From NCBI GenBank assembly GCA_029168955.1, contig JAPDOI010001434.1, forward strand, positions 1 to 64,000: DNA of 64,000 nucleotides. Reading direction: 5' to 3'. Source of the DNA: Aplectana chamaeleonis. Its lineage: Eukaryota > Nematoda > Chromadorea > Rhabditida > Cosmocercidae. Shown here in pieces: positions 25,899 through 36,434 of this stretch (position 1 is its first letter; each line of letters begins with the position of its first letter). The position numbers and the translations under genes were made by a program. Under the pieces are notes generated by a model. It searched no databases, was not told the DNA's origin, and saw nothing but the letters and a program-made list of their open reading frames with translations.

Positions 25899-26384
25899 TT
25901 AAAGGCACAGTACACCCTCAGACATGAATTTTGAGATTTGCATTTGAATGTGTAGTAGACATCTCCAATATAACACGTGCCAAGTGTGAGATCTCAATTC
26001 CTCCGAATAACCGAGATATAAGCGACCACCACAGGCCCGACCCCCTTCGCTCACCACCACAGGCCCGGCCCCCTACCAGATTTCCGAACTCGATAGCGAC
26101 CAGATGGATGGATGAATTTCGACCGCGTCGCGTTCTTCAGTCCATTGTCGGACTGTCTCCTTATCCTGGCTTGCATTCGCGCAACGATTACGGATGAAGA
26201 GAAATACAGGCCTGAGACAACTCGTCCACCAATTTTTCATCCTCAAAATATAGACATTTTTAAGGAGCCATAACTCTGTTCATAAGGGGTCTTGGACAAT
26301 TTAAAAGATACCATTGTGATCCGCGTGTGACCGTCTTCAAGAGAAGCATAAAATCTGAAAAATAATTTTCTGGGTGCCTTTAAA
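25899..26384. mobile_element. TTAA-type non-autonomous element C1
   Basis: Begins TTAA-AGGCACAGT and ends AGGCACC read from the other side next to TTTAAA. It is about 486 bp and diverged from its neighbour C2: both share TGCCAAGTG/TGCCAAGCG, CAGATTTCCGA, ACAGGC..GAGACAACTCGTCC, GAGCC.TAACTC and CACCATTGTGAT in the same order. No transposase. TTAA target sites are used by piggyBac-type transposases, but assignment to that group is inference. Confidence 0.75.
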
Positions 26385-26861
26385 GGCACAGTCCAACTCA
26401 GAGGTAATTTTTGATATTTTGGTCCGGTCGCCGTCTATAGCAACCCTGCCAAGCGCGGAATCTCAGTTCGCTCAAATAAGCGAGAAAAAGCCAGGAAAAA
26501 AGTCGGCCACGCCTCCTTGAAAGAAAAAATGGGTAACGCCCACTGGCAGATTTCCGATCTCAATTGGGAAGAGACGCACGAATGATTTTATTCAAAAACT
26601 ATGTTCTTCAATTTGTTTTCGGTCTGGCTTTATATTGTGACCTTATTCAGAATTATGGCTGCGAATAACGAGAAAATACAGGCTCGAGACAACTCGTCCG
26701 CGAACTTCTATCAGTTCAAATTCAAAATTTTTGAGGAGCCGTAACTCAGTTTGTAGTGAGTTCTGAGCGATTCTGGAGACACCATTGTGATCAGCGTGAA
26801 ATTTTTTCCAAGATGGGCTGAAATACAAAAAATCCATTCTGAGCTTGGACTGTGGCTTTAA
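26380..26861. mobile_element. TTAA-type non-autonomous element C2
   Basis: TIRs read TTAAAGGCACAGTCCAA on the left and TTAAAGCCACAGTCCAA on the right (inward). It abuts C1 head to tail, the two sharing the TTTAAA at the junction. Tandem insertion at a TTAA target or tandem duplication both fit. Non-coding. Confidence 0.8.
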
Positions 26862-26894
26862 CGGTTTGGGCGGCGCCGTCATGGTAGCTGTTGG

Positions 26895-26957
26895 ATGGGC
26901 GGCACGCGCGGAGATAGGTTTCATAGTCCACCGCAGGTCCCGCGCGTGCCGCGCTTG
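26895..26957 (-). repeat. GC-rich dispersed module, copy 2
   Basis: Reverse complement of the module at 25,631; core GCGGCACGCGCGGAGATAGG and its partner block around GTTTCATAGTCCACCGCAGG. Lies just outside element C2. Confidence 0.6.
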
Positions 26958-27059
26958 AAGGAGGATTATGAAAAAAGTCTGTAGATAAAAGGGTGAACGA
27001 TAATATGTACATACTATACTTTGGTCCGAATCGAATAATATTCGAATAAATATTCGAAT

Positions 27060-27560
27060 TTTCGAATGTTCGAATATTCGATTTATTCGGAAAATCAAAT
27101 TATTCGTTTTTTCGAATATTCGGTTCATTCGGAAAAGCAAAGTATTCGTTTTTCGAATATTCGGTTTATTCGGAGAATCAAAATATTCGTTTTTTCGAAT
27201 ATTCGGTTCATTCGGAAAAGCAAAGTATTCGTTTTTTCGAATATTCGGTTTATTCGGAGAATCAAAATATTCGTTTTTTCGAATATTCGGTTCATTCGGA
27301 AAAGCAAAGTATTCGTTTTTTCGAATATTCGGTTTATTCGGAGAATCAAAATATTCGTTTTTTCGAATATTCGATTCATTCGGAAAAGCAAAATATTCGT
27401 TTTTTCGAATATTCGAATTATTCGGAAAACAGAATAATTGCTTTTTCGAATATTCGGTTTATTCGAAAAACCAAAATATTCGTTTTTTCGAATATTCGGT
27501 TTATTCGGAAAATCAGAATATTCGCTTTTTCAAATATTCGGCCGAACTTTGGTGGTAATA
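27060..27560 (+). repeat. 42-bp ATTCG-rich minisatellite, 11 copies
   Basis: Units start at CGAATATTCG at 27,071, 27,113, 27,154, 27,196 and so on to 27,489; a twelfth, partial unit starts at 27,531. Period is 41-42 bp and copy number 11. Two unit types alternate (TTCATTCGGAAAAGCAAAGT and TTTATTCGGAGAATCAAAAT), giving an 84-bp higher-order period. Just upstream is TACATACTATACTTTGGT, whose near reverse complement sits at the end of the minisatellite at 36.37 kb. Open frames across it follow from the unit length and absence of stops. Confidence 0.92.
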
Positions 27561-28447
27561 TTCGAATATTCGCAAGAGCGTATACTGCCATTTCGCCACG
27601 AATCATGGCTGCCGGTTGCATACCCTACGAACCGTTGAGAACACTCCATCCTCATTCAATTTTTGTGAAATCCCAAGGTGAGTTGTAAAGAGCTGGAGGT
27701 GACATCATTAACGAGATTTGCTCGAATCTTACTAAGTGAGGTCCAAATAAGAAGAGTCCACCTCGCGAAGAGAAACAGAACAAATCCACTTTGTGAACCT
27801 CGACCTTTCTTTGTACAGTCGGTCGAATGTTGCGCCCAATGTTCGATCCTCATCAAGCTGCGCGCGAGGCTATAAATTTTTCTCTTGGAGTTGTTTGAAG
27901 TGCTCAACACAAATATGAGGTCCGATCATTGAGTTTCGGCAGATCGCGGTAGATAACGGTGGGTGTACGGTAGTTCGGCGAAGTCTCAGATCCGACTCAA
28001 AATTTCTACGTGGGAATTATTCAGGGTGCTGAATACGAATTTTACCACTTTTCGAAATAGTATGGTAGGTTCTGCTCCTAAATGGCAATTTACCTACCGC
28101 AACCTGCAGTAAACCTCGGAGTTTCGACAAACGGACCCCAGATTCGTCTTCAACTCCCTAAATAACGCTACGGACAAGTTTTCAGCCAAATCCGAAACTT
28201 TTTTCCAAACACCTCATAAATTGCCTAATGGGTACCGTTACCCTACCGCGAAGCTCCAGAAACGCTTATTTCTGGAACCAGCAGCTCGGGACGCGATTTT
28301 GCGCGTTTTTACTATGGATGCCAGAAAGATTTTCGTAATATTTGTTCTAAAATAGTGTCTATCCCTATGATTATCAATGTGAACATAATTTCGGACAAGG
28401 AATAGTGAGTGCATTGCAATCAAAAATCATGAAAAAAGAAAATGTGA
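27561..28447. repeat. Dispersed repeat family F1, partial copy a
   Basis: From about 27,885 to 28,342 this matches 35,040-35,560 and 46,190-46,690: shared blocks are CGGTGGGTGTACGGTAGTT, CTACCGCAACCTGCAGTAAA, ATTTCGACAAA and the AGCTCGGGACG.GAT stretch near the end. The 5' part of the family is absent here. No gene recognised in 27,561-27,884. RTE copy 1 is inserted just downstream. Confidence 0.65.
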
Positions 28448-28459
28448 AATGATAGAAAT
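28448..28459. repeat. Target-site duplication of RTE copy 1 (left)
   Basis: AATGATAGAAAT, repeated exactly at 31,736-31,747. These 12-bp copies bracket the element precisely and fix both of its ends. Confidence 0.92.
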
Positions 28460-28500
28460 TGACTTACTTGACTTAATCGGTTGGCTTTCGCCTGACGCGG

Positions 28501-31500
28501 TCATTCCGCATCTTCACCGAGGTGTGCCGTCCTAGTAGTCAGCCGTGTCCATTTTTCACGGTCTTCAGCCACAATTTGAACACATTCCATCCAGCTGTCA
28601 CTGTTCCATTTCCTGCGAAACGAAACATCGCGCCTGAACTGTCTTTCGATGCCGGGTGACTTTAAATCCACTTTAACCACATCCGTCCAGAACTTTCGCC
28701 TACGCCCAGGTGGCCGTTTCCAGACAGGATTTGGAAGCATTCTTAAAGCGTGTTGTACGAGACGATCCGGCGTTCTTCTTAGTATATGCCCGAGCAGTCG
28801 AAGTCGACTTTCCATTGCTGCTTGAGATGGCGTTAGGAGATGCTGGCACCTCCCTCGTGTCAAGCGTTGATGTACTACGTCGATTTCCTTGTAAAGGTCT
28901 TCGTTATGGCATACACGCGGCCAGAAATATCCAAGTAAACGCCTAAAAAGCTTCCTCTCCGTGCGATCCAACCTTTCCATCTGCGTCTTCGGTGCTGCCC
29001 ACGTCTCCGATCCGTACATCATGATAGGGCGAATAGCGGATAGGTAGACGCGCAACTTGACTTCCTTCGCGATGTTGGTAGACCACAAACACTTGGTTAG
29101 AGAATTAAATCAGACGTAGCTTTCGCACATCGTTGTCGAATATCCGCTGCATAACTACCATCGTTCTTCAGCAAACAGCCCAAATCACAGAGATCGTCCA
29201 CCAGTTCGATACGTTGTCCGTCCACACAAACTCCCGTTGAAGGCCTCTGAGAGACCCACATCTGCTTGCATTTGTCGGGACGAAGACGAAGTCCATAGGC
29301 TGCGGCATACTTCGAAACGAGGTTCACAATCCTTTGCAAGTTGCGTTGTTTTTAGCGAATAACACAATGTCGTCGGCGTACTCCAGGTCGACAAGGGAGC
29401 GTCCTGATGGTGTTAGGATCACATCCGCAGGAAACTGTTCTGCAACTCTACGCATGATGTCATCAACGGCGAAGTTAAAAAGAAAAGGTCCTGCAACAGC
29501 TCCTTGCCTTACTCCTGTTTTCACCTCGAAAGCTGACGTAAACCCGACAGGTGTACGAACTGCTGCTGTTGTTCCTTTGTTCACGTCCTCGATTAACCGA
29601 ACATACTTTTCCGGGACTCCATCTGCTCGCAGAGCATTGAGCAATCGATCACGATGAGGAGAGTCGAACGCGGCTTCAAAGTCCAAAAAAGCAGGCTGTA
29701 ATGGCTTCGAATACCGCTGCCATGATTCAATTACTCTTCTCACGACGAACACTTGGTCGATGGTCGATCTTCCAGGTCGAAAACCGGCTTGCTCATCTCA
29801 GATCGTTCTTTCACGATGTTTGATAAGTCGCTCGAGAATAATACGTTCCAAAACCTAGTACATGACACGAAGTAGAGAGATTCCTCTGTAGTTCTTAGGA
29901 TCCGTGACGGATAGCTACTTGTGAAGAGGTACGATGATCGCATGTCTCCACGAATCGGGTATCCTTTCGCTTATCCATATGGTACGGATGGTGTTGGTCA
30001 TTTCACGAATCCCAGACGGAGGAAGAGCTTTCAGCATTTCAGCAGTGATGTTGTCATCTCCACCTTCCTCTCCATTCTTCATTTTCCGGACACAATCCAA
30101 AACTTCAGACTCAGTCGGCGGTTCCTCACTGACATCGTAATGTGCTCTCTGAACATGCGGGAGCTCAGGTACTGATGGCGCTGGACGATTCAGTAGTGAA
30201 CTGAAGTAATCCTTCCATATTGGCAGCGTCGCATCACCAACTGCAACTCCATTGGTAGTGTTCAAGACAGGAGAACATCTCTTCATCTTCCCGCTATACT
30301 GTCGCAGCAAGGTGTAGGCTTTCTTCGGATTCTTCTTCTCCCAAGCCTTCTCGAACTCCTTAGCTCTACACGTCCACTCTCGTTCGCGGTCACTTTGAAG
30401 CTGCCGACGCAACTTCCTCCTCAGACGCTTCTCCTCCACGAAGTTTCCTGCAGTTCGGAGAGCACATACTCTGTTGTAGGTAGATGTTGTTTCTTCTGAG
30501 ACGTAGGCGAACTTCTTCTTAGGCTGTACAACCGGGAGTGCCTCTTTTGAAGCGTCCTGGATGCACTTGACAAAAGAATCCGCGTCGCAAAGTTTCTTCT
30601 TAGTCCGTACTCCGATGTGAATAGAAACGCGTTGTCGAAAATTCCTTCTGCACTCTTCATCTCTGAGACTTGTCATGTCAATCCTCTGGAGAGGCTGAGC
30701 CCCTCGCTTCCTCTTATGAATCCTCGCAGTGAAGTTCAACAGAACAGGACGGTGATCCGAATCGAATGCGACATCCCACACAGCTCTAGATCTTCGAATG
30801 TCCGACACTGGAATATTTCCCGTCAGGACATAGTCAAGCTGTGGTTTCAAAGTTGTCATATTCCGCTTCCGCTGCTCTTCTGGAGATAGCTGGGTTGGTT
30901 CCTGCCACGTAAGCTGATGGCGGCGATGATTCCTCTTGAATGTCGATGCAATAATCAGACCACTGCGTTCACAAAAATCGACAAGGCGGTAGCCATTGTC
31001 CGATGTATGCTCCACTGGGTAGAACCATTTACCGAGTACTTCGGATTCCTGATCAAGTCCCATCTTCGCATTTGCGTCAATCCCCACGACAACAGCATGT
31101 TGACAAGGTATCCTGGCCAGCAACGTATCGAGTTCCTCATAAAACGCATCCTTCGAATTGTCTTCGGCGGTTTCAGTGGGTGCATGAGCACTCACTATCC
31201 ACAGATTGAATCCTCTGTGATCCCGCAGTCGTACGAATGCATTCCGGCACGACGTTGAACCAAACTCCTTGACCATACCATTGAAATCCTTCCTTACAGC
31301 TATTGCACAGCCTCCCACTCTCCTATCGTCAGCGTTACTGCAGTAGATGGTGTACTCTCCGACGCTGATGACGGGTCTATCCTTGAGGCGGGTTTCCTGC
31401 AAAGCAGCAAACGGTGCATGGAAATAGCTCAGAAGTCTGGATAGCGCAGTTTTTTGGATTTCACTCGACAGCGATCGACACTTCAGGGTGGCGAAATTGT

Positions 31501-31522
31501 GGCTTGTGGCCAAAGACTCCAT
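28501..31522 (-). pseudogene. RTE endonuclease/reverse transcriptase, broken (copy 1)
   Basis: Starts at ATG 31,522. The first 535 codons are open and hold the APE-type endonuclease: QETR (about residue 42), SAHAPTE, GIDANAK and SDHRPVLL near residue 260. They continue into the first RT block ending IIVPLHK at a TAG (29,915). Further in-frame stops follow (TAG after VMY, TGA before DEQAGF). RT motif A appears as LDFEAAFDS and the catalytic box as YADD (about 29,360). A frameshift lies right after YADD, and a second, private one-base deletion near 29,095. The C-terminal RTE domain (SETW, RRLLG, RRPPGRR-like end) runs to 28,501. The three stops and the post-YADD shift are shared with copy 2. 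Confidence 0.93.
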
Positions 31523-31667
31523 GACTCCTTAGGTACGGATCCTAAGGTGTTATGGACCAGAGGCCTTAGTGTGCCGGACGGCGACACCTTTATGCAATGT
31601 GTGGGATACTTTCGCGATATAGTTGTGCACGCTATATCGCTCGAACGTTCCCTGTGTACACTCAAAC

Positions 31668-31735
31668 GTCTGCTGGGTTCAGTAGAAGCAGGGGCACCAA
31701 CGAGCAGGTACCAACAGACTTGTATACACACCCCC
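31668..31735 (-). ncRNA. HDV-like self-cleaving ribozyme at the 5' end of RTE copy 1
   Basis: Same 68 nt as in copy 2. Ribozyme position 1 is base 31,735, directly against the target-site duplication. Predicted pairings (ribozyme numbering): P1 1-6/41-46 with a G1-U46 wobble, P2 17-23/62-68, P3 27-29/38-40, loop L3 30-37 reading UGCUCGUU, P1.1 G31-C48 and C32-G47, P4 49-51/56-58. HDV-like ribozymes are known at 5' ends of several non-LTR elements, where cleavage frees the exact RNA 5' end. Activity here is untested. Confidence 0.8.
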
Positions 31736-31747
31736 AATGATAGAAAT
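31736..31747. repeat. Target-site duplication of RTE copy 1 (right)
   Basis: AATGATAGAAAT, identical to 28,448-28,459. It begins at the base after ribozyme position 1. Confidence 0.92.
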
Positions 31748-32794
31748 AATGAAAAAAATCGTTTCATGACAGTATTCGGGAAAATGAAAACAGCCGATTG
31801 GCCGATCGTCGTTATATAATCTACGCGAACTGTCGACTGAACACATAACAAACGAATTCGAGGCCATGTACCCACCAAAAATTGTTGAAACAAACGTATT
31901 ATTGCCTTCCAGGACGGATTTCTGGCGTTTTCGTGGCGGTGTCGTAGTGCAGTGCACGACGACACGACACACCATCCAGATGGCGCTAAACAGCGCGCAC
32001 ATTGTGGAAAAGTGTAGATTGGCCGCGACGCAGGCACGACACCGTCGCGTGTAGCAGCTCCCACTAGATCGGCCGCGCGCGACGACTGTCAGTGCTAGGC
32101 GCGATCGATCACTGCGCTTTGCAAGGCGGGTTGTACCAGTTCCTACACCGCGACCCGTCGCCGCGACGCAAGTATGCACTAGTCCTATGAGATGGGTCCC
32201 CTTATATACGTGCTGCGCGGTTGATGGGCGCCTGATCAATTGTGAAGCGATCGATCAACGTGTCCAAGCAAAGGCATAGTGGCTCATTTGTCGTCCAAAT
32301 TGCATCGTAGTCGAATCGAAAGCGGGTCTCGGCCCAGTGGAACGCCTATGGCCTACTGCATACTTCTCACGACGCACCGCCGTGACAGTGCATATCAGCA
32401 AAATCGATTTTCGGTCGATATAGATGAAAAACATTATGTCGCGTCGCTCGTCGTGGAAAATATGCACTAGGCCTATGTGTAGCGGCACGTCCTTCTCACT
32501 TCGACGACGATTAGGCCACGTGACGCTCGAAAAGTACGGGCCGTTATGTCGTCCGCAGTGCTTTGTATTCGAATCGAAAGCCTTTTGTGGCCGAATCGGA
32601 CACCCCAATTGTCTGAGGTAGTGTCGTCCTTCACGTCCTTCGCATCCTAGTGTGATCCTTCGCAGAAAAGTAACTGAATTTTGGATTCATGATCAGCGAC
32701 TCGGAGAACCGTCTGAGCGGAGTTTGAGGAACGCGAAAACTACCTACAAGGGAATTGTTTAGAGTGTCAAACGAATCTGCGAAAACAACTATCG
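31748..32794. other. Non-coding; short pieces of a dispersed repeat
   Basis: No convincing gene. TATGCACTAGTCCTATG (32,170) and TATGCACTAGGCCTATG (32,460) are short direct repeats. The stretch 32,385-32,455, with GATATAGATGAAAAACATTA, resembles 47,265-47,330 and the reverse complement of 48,485-48,600, so it belongs to an unnamed dispersed family. Overlapping short frames on both strands look random. Confidence 0.5.
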
Positions 32795-32817
32795 CTCCAG
32801 CCGCAAAGCGGCTGGAG
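32795..32817. repeat. GC-rich hairpin, 10-bp stem and 3-nt loop
   Basis: CTCCAGCCGC-AAA-GCGGCTGGAG, three bases outside the end of the satellite flanking module. A hairpin near a terminus is a feature of Helitron 3' ends, but the expected CTRR-type end is not present and the 22.4-kb copy has only a short hairpin here, so this is suggestive only. Confidence 0.6.
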
Positions 32818-32819
32818 AG

Positions 32820-33116
32820 GTTTGGTTCTGCCTAGGCCTTGTGATCACTTATAATTTTATAAAGTAGTTGATAAAACCATTAAAACAAATTTTCTGCAGA
32901 TTTCCTTCTGGATAAAGTTAAGGGGCCAAAAGAAACCAGCTGTCACAATTTGGGCCGAATTGGTTCACAAATAACAAAGTTGTGAGCCCGAAAGCTTAGG
33001 AAAAATTCATGGTGTGCGCCGTAGGCCGTCACGCTTTCCATTCCTCACTGCTAGTATCCACCGCCAATGGTCACAGGCGGTCAATTTCAGGCAGGTAAGT
33101 TGGCAGAGGGACGCAG
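32820..33116 (-). repeat. Array-flanking module, copy 2
   Basis: Reverse complement of 22,111-22,372 with an internal extra stretch of about 60 bp (AGCTGGTTTCTTTTGGCCCC and following, read on minus). On the minus strand the order is array, module, GGCAGAACCAAAC edge, exactly as at the end of the large array. Confidence 0.85.
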
Positions 33117-33580
33117 GCTGGTGAAAGTGCATCTGGCTTCTGATGACGTCATCGGGACGTCGTGAAAAGTGCATCTGGCTTCCGATGACGTCATCGGGAC
33201 GTCGTGAAAAGTGCATCTGGCTTCTGATGACGTCATCGGGACGTCGTGAAAAGTGCATCTGACTTCTGATGACGTCATCGGGATGTCGTGAAAAGTGCAT
33301 CTGGCTCCTGATGACGTCATCGGGACGTCGTGAAAAGTGCATCTGGCTTCTGATGACGTCATCGGGACGTCGTGAAGTGCTTCTGGCTTCTGATGACGTC
33401 ATCGGGACGTCGTGAAAAGTGCATCTGGCTTCTGATGACGTCATCGGGACGACGTGAAAAGTGCATCTGGCTTCTGATGACGTCATCGGGACGTCGTGAA
33501 AAGTGCTTCTGGCTTCTGATGACGTCATCGGGACGTCGTGAAAAGTGCATCTGGCTTCTGATGACGTCATCGGGACGTCG
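33117..33580 (-). repeat. Short array of the CRE satellite, 11 copies, inverted
   Basis: Eleven monomers of the same 42-bp repeat on the minus strand, each with TGACGTCA. Most read CCAGATGCACTTTT where the large array reads CCCGAAGCACTTTT; that variant occurs only sporadically in the large array (13,548 and 18,294). One monomer lacks three bases (33,374). The array ends at 33,580 in unique sequence, giving the other boundary of the unit that the large array hides. Confidence 0.95.
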
Positions 33581-33847
33581 TCTTTACTTCTGCAGGGCTT
33601 TATGAATCTTTCGCACAGATATTGACAGTAAATAAAGTATTTGCATTCACTGCAGTTGCAGAAGGAGCGCTGATAATGGATTAAGAATCGAACTATTCAG
33701 GTGCTCAAAATACGATTTCGCCTAATGTAAATTTCTGTAATTATAAATCTTTCACAAAGACGAGAAGTCGGTGTATATTAGCAGCCTATGTATGCACCGA
33801 ATAAGTAAGCGCATTGAAGTATGCTAGTTTTGCATGAATTACATACA
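33581..33847. other. Flank of the short satellite array, no gene seen
   Basis: AT-rich unique sequence. If the array is part of a transposon, its second end should lie here; I see no inverted repeat partner to the GTTTGGTTCTGCC edge. Confidence 0.4.
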
Positions 33848-34003
33848 GTTCAGCTCCGCAATCGCGTTCAGTCCTCATTATCACAATCGTAGAAGCGAAG
33901 CGGTTGTTTTCAAAAAATTCAACTAGAATCATTCTCAAAACAACCGCTTCGCTTCTGCGATTGTGATAATGAGACTTTACGGACTGAACGCGAATGCGGA
34001 ACT
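33848..34003. mobile_element. Foldback hairpin element, arms about 65 bp
   Basis: TTCAGTCC, TCATTATCACAATCG and AGAAGCGAAGCGGTTGTTTT on the left are repeated as reverse complements on the right, with a 26-bp loop. Only a few mismatches and a small bulge (TTTAC) interrupt the stem. It is non-coding and would make a strong hairpin in RNA. Confidence 0.85.
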
Positions 34004-34053
34004 AGATCATACATGGGATATTACTGCTTAATATCGATAAAAAGTGAACAGTT

Positions 34054-34666
34054 CTATCAAAAAGGGGTTTTCCAAGCGAAAGAGGTTTGGTTCGAGTCAG
34101 AAACGTTCCAACAAAAAGGGAACAATAGGAAAGTGAAATGAAGAGAGTGTACAAAAAGTGAACAATATAATTTCAAGGCGATATTCTTGGTCGACTTTCT
34201 TCTAAACAGCTAAAACAAACCGTTGTGGTATTTTACGAGGAGAAGTTTAGTGTTCTCCAGAAAACGGCTTCTATTCCTTTCTCGACATTTTATGGGAGTA
34301 CTCTTGTTTGATGCTGTACTTCTATTCTGCAGTTTCGCTTCTCCTTACAGCTGAAGCAAACCATCTGTGTGAGTCTTTTCGAAATCATCTTCAGTTTTGA
34401 TGGTAAGTATTAGGTTTGCATGCATATACATTTTAATGGTTCTTGCGTAGTCAGAACCATTTTCGGAACCACAAAGTGATTCCGTGTAGAACACCGCAAC
34501 GGTTTGTTTTCGCTGTTTAGAAGAGTCGACCAAGAATTTCGCCTTGAAATTACATTGTTCACTTTTTGTACACTCTCTTCATTTCACTTTCCTATTGTTC
34601 CCTTTTTGTTGGAACGTTTCTGACTCGAACCAAACCTCTTTCGCTTGGAAGACCCCTTTTTGATAG
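34054..34666. mobile_element. Long-TIR non-autonomous element, 613 bp
   Basis: Left arm (34,054-34,225) and right arm (34,495-34,666) are inverted copies: CTATCAAAAAGGGGTTTTCC outermost, then GAAAGAGGTTTGGTTCGAGT, GTACAAAAAGTGAAC and GGTCGACT. The centre (34,226-34,494) is unique. Arms of 170 bp suggest a Mutator-like or foldback family. No transposase and no clear TSD. Confidence 0.8.
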
Positions 34667-34685
34667 ATTATTGTTGGTATCTCTA

Positions 34686-35560
34686 GCGCCCAAAACTGTG
34701 TTCAGCGCCCAAACTACCAACCTGAGTAAAATTTGGGTGAAGGCGCCTTTTCCATACTTTGTCGAGACTGACAGCGTTTTGGACTTGCACGGATTTTCGG
34801 TTGAGTTTATTTATACCGATTACAGGGCTCTGGAAGCGTTTAAGAGAAATGTTCCAGATCTGACTTAAAAATCTCCCAGGGTAGTTTTTTGGAGAGCTGA
34901 TCACGAGTCTGTGGTTTCTTCGTCGATTTCTCAAAGTGTTCGGCTAATTTCGTTCGAAGCTTCCCAACCGGGGAAAATTTCGACGAAAAAACGCCTTTTT
35001 CGAGATTTCCGGAGCGCTAGATATTGCTCAAATTGTTCCTTTGTGGGTTATTTGGAAAACTGAACATGAATCTGGAATCCGTTCATGGATTTTTTTTTGC
35101 AAATTACGGTAGATTACGGTGGGTATACGGTAGTTTGGACAAAGTCTCCGATTTTACTCAAAATTAGTATACGGGGGTTGTTCGGGGTGGAGAATACGAA
35201 TTTAACGTCCATTTGTCGATTTCCAAAATACTAAGATGGGTTTTGGCCCCTAAATGACATGTTACCTACCGTAACCTACAGTAAACCTCGAAATTTCGAC
35301 AAATGGGCTCCAGATTCGTGTTCACCACCCAAGATTACCCCTACATGCAAGTTTTGGGCTAAACCCCAAAAAAAAATTTTAAACACCAGAAAAAAATGCC
35401 TCTCTTCTCTTCCCCTGCTTCCCTTGCCTTTTCGCGGAGCTTGAAAAATGCTCATAACTTGTTCGAACCTGCAGCTCGGGGCGGGATACAGCGCATTTTT
35501 ACTATTGAGCCAGAAGACATACTAACGATACTAGTCGTTTTCGTGGATGCGTTTACCACT
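34686..35560 (+). repeat. Dispersed repeat family F1, copy b
   Basis: Parallels 45,828-46,690 almost end to end: ACTGACAGCGTTTTGGACTT, GAAGCTTCCCAACCGGGGAA, TTTAACGTCC and CATGTTACCTACCGTAACCT are common. Both lack a conserved reading frame, so this is a non-coding repeat, likely an internally deleted relative of the TIR element at 45,541-46,969. 35,561-35,790 holds nothing recognisable. Confidence 0.75.
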
Positions 35561-35799
35561 CTAAACACTTCCCTTCTTAGTTATTTAGGAATGTTAGACA
35601 GACTTTGAGATCCGCTTAACGATTTTCGGTGGTTCATTTCGCTCAACAAACTATATTGTTGTTGAAGGAATCCTCTGTTGTGGAATTTGTCATCGGAATA
35701 ATCGTCGGTAATAAATGTAACAATTTATAGAACTTGTGAAGCTACATATAGACAGATTCAAGTCTGTTACTTAATTTTTGGTAGCTCAGATCCAAATAA

Positions 35800-36380
35800 G
35801 CGAAGATTATTCGAATATTCGAAAAATATTCAATTTTCCGAATGAATATGTATTTGAATATTCATTCGATCCGAGTGAAGAAAACACTTCTCAAATTATT
35901 CATTCATTCGACGCTTTTGTTAAGGTGATATTCGGAAAGTTCATTCATTCGAGAATTTAGGAAAACACAATATTCGAAAAATTCATTCATTCGGAAATCT
36001 TGAAAAACGCAATATTCGAAAAACTCATTCATTCGGAAATCCTGAGAAATCCATATTCGAAAAATTCATTCATTCGAAGATCCTGAAAAATCCATATTCG
36101 AAAAATTCATTCATTTGGAAATCATGAAAAATCCATATTCGAAAAATTCATTCGTTTGGAAATCTTGAAAAACGCAATATTCGAAAAATTCATTCATTCG
36201 GAAATTTCGAAAAACATGTTCGAAAAATTCATTCATTCGGAAATTTCGAAAAACACAAATTCGAAAAAGTCATTCATTCGGAAATTTTGAAAAACACCAT
36301 ATTCGAATTATTCATTCATTCGAAAATTCCGAAAATTCAATATTCGAATTATTCATTCATTCGAAAAAATCCTCGAATAC
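35800..36380 (+). repeat. 41-42 bp ATTCATTCATTCG minisatellite, 11-12 copies
   Basis: Units contain ATTCATTCATTCGGAAAT and TTGAAAAAC..ATATTCGAAA with a period of 41-42 bp from 35,899 on. The array ends at ATACCAAAGTATAGTACATA, the approximate reverse complement of the sequence bordering the minisatellite at 27.06 kb. This suggests that both arrays sit in inverted copies of one element. Confidence 0.88.
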
Positions 36381-36422
36381 CAAAGTATAGTACATACCGT
36401 CCAATAGCCGCATTAATGTCTC

Positions 36423-36434
36423 TAAGTTGAACGG
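36423..36434. repeat. Target-site duplication of RTE copy 3 (left)
   Basis: TAAGTTGAACGG, exactly repeated at 39,663-39,674. Confidence 0.9.

Larger units (their letters stand above)
28460..31735 (-). mobile_element. RTE-clade non-LTR retrotransposon, full length, copy 1
   Basis: 3,276 bp on the minus strand between 12-bp target-site duplications. The 5' end (31,735) is the first G of an HDV-like ribozyme. A 5' UTR of 213 nt follows, then one endonuclease-reverse transcriptase frame, a 3' UTR of about 40 nt and an AAGT-type short repeat tail (28,460-28,475). Length, single ORF, very short 3' UTR and microsatellite tail fit RTE elements. Copy 2 at 59,094-62,366 is nearly identical. It is full length but cannot encode an intact protein. 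Confidence 0.95.

Noticed and set aside
27066..27437. Repetitive 123-codon protein (FVFSNIRFIRK repeats)
   Set aside because: Open frame over a 42-bp AT-rich minisatellite, with an equally open frame on the other strand.
29921..31259. Plus-strand ORFs opposite RTE copy 1 and minus-strand ORFs opposite copy 2
   Set aside because: Shadows of the reverse-transcriptase gene; the sense strand carries all recognisable motifs.
33007..33605. ORFs with the same 14-residue repeats on minus and plus
   Set aside because: Short array of the same satellite; same argument.
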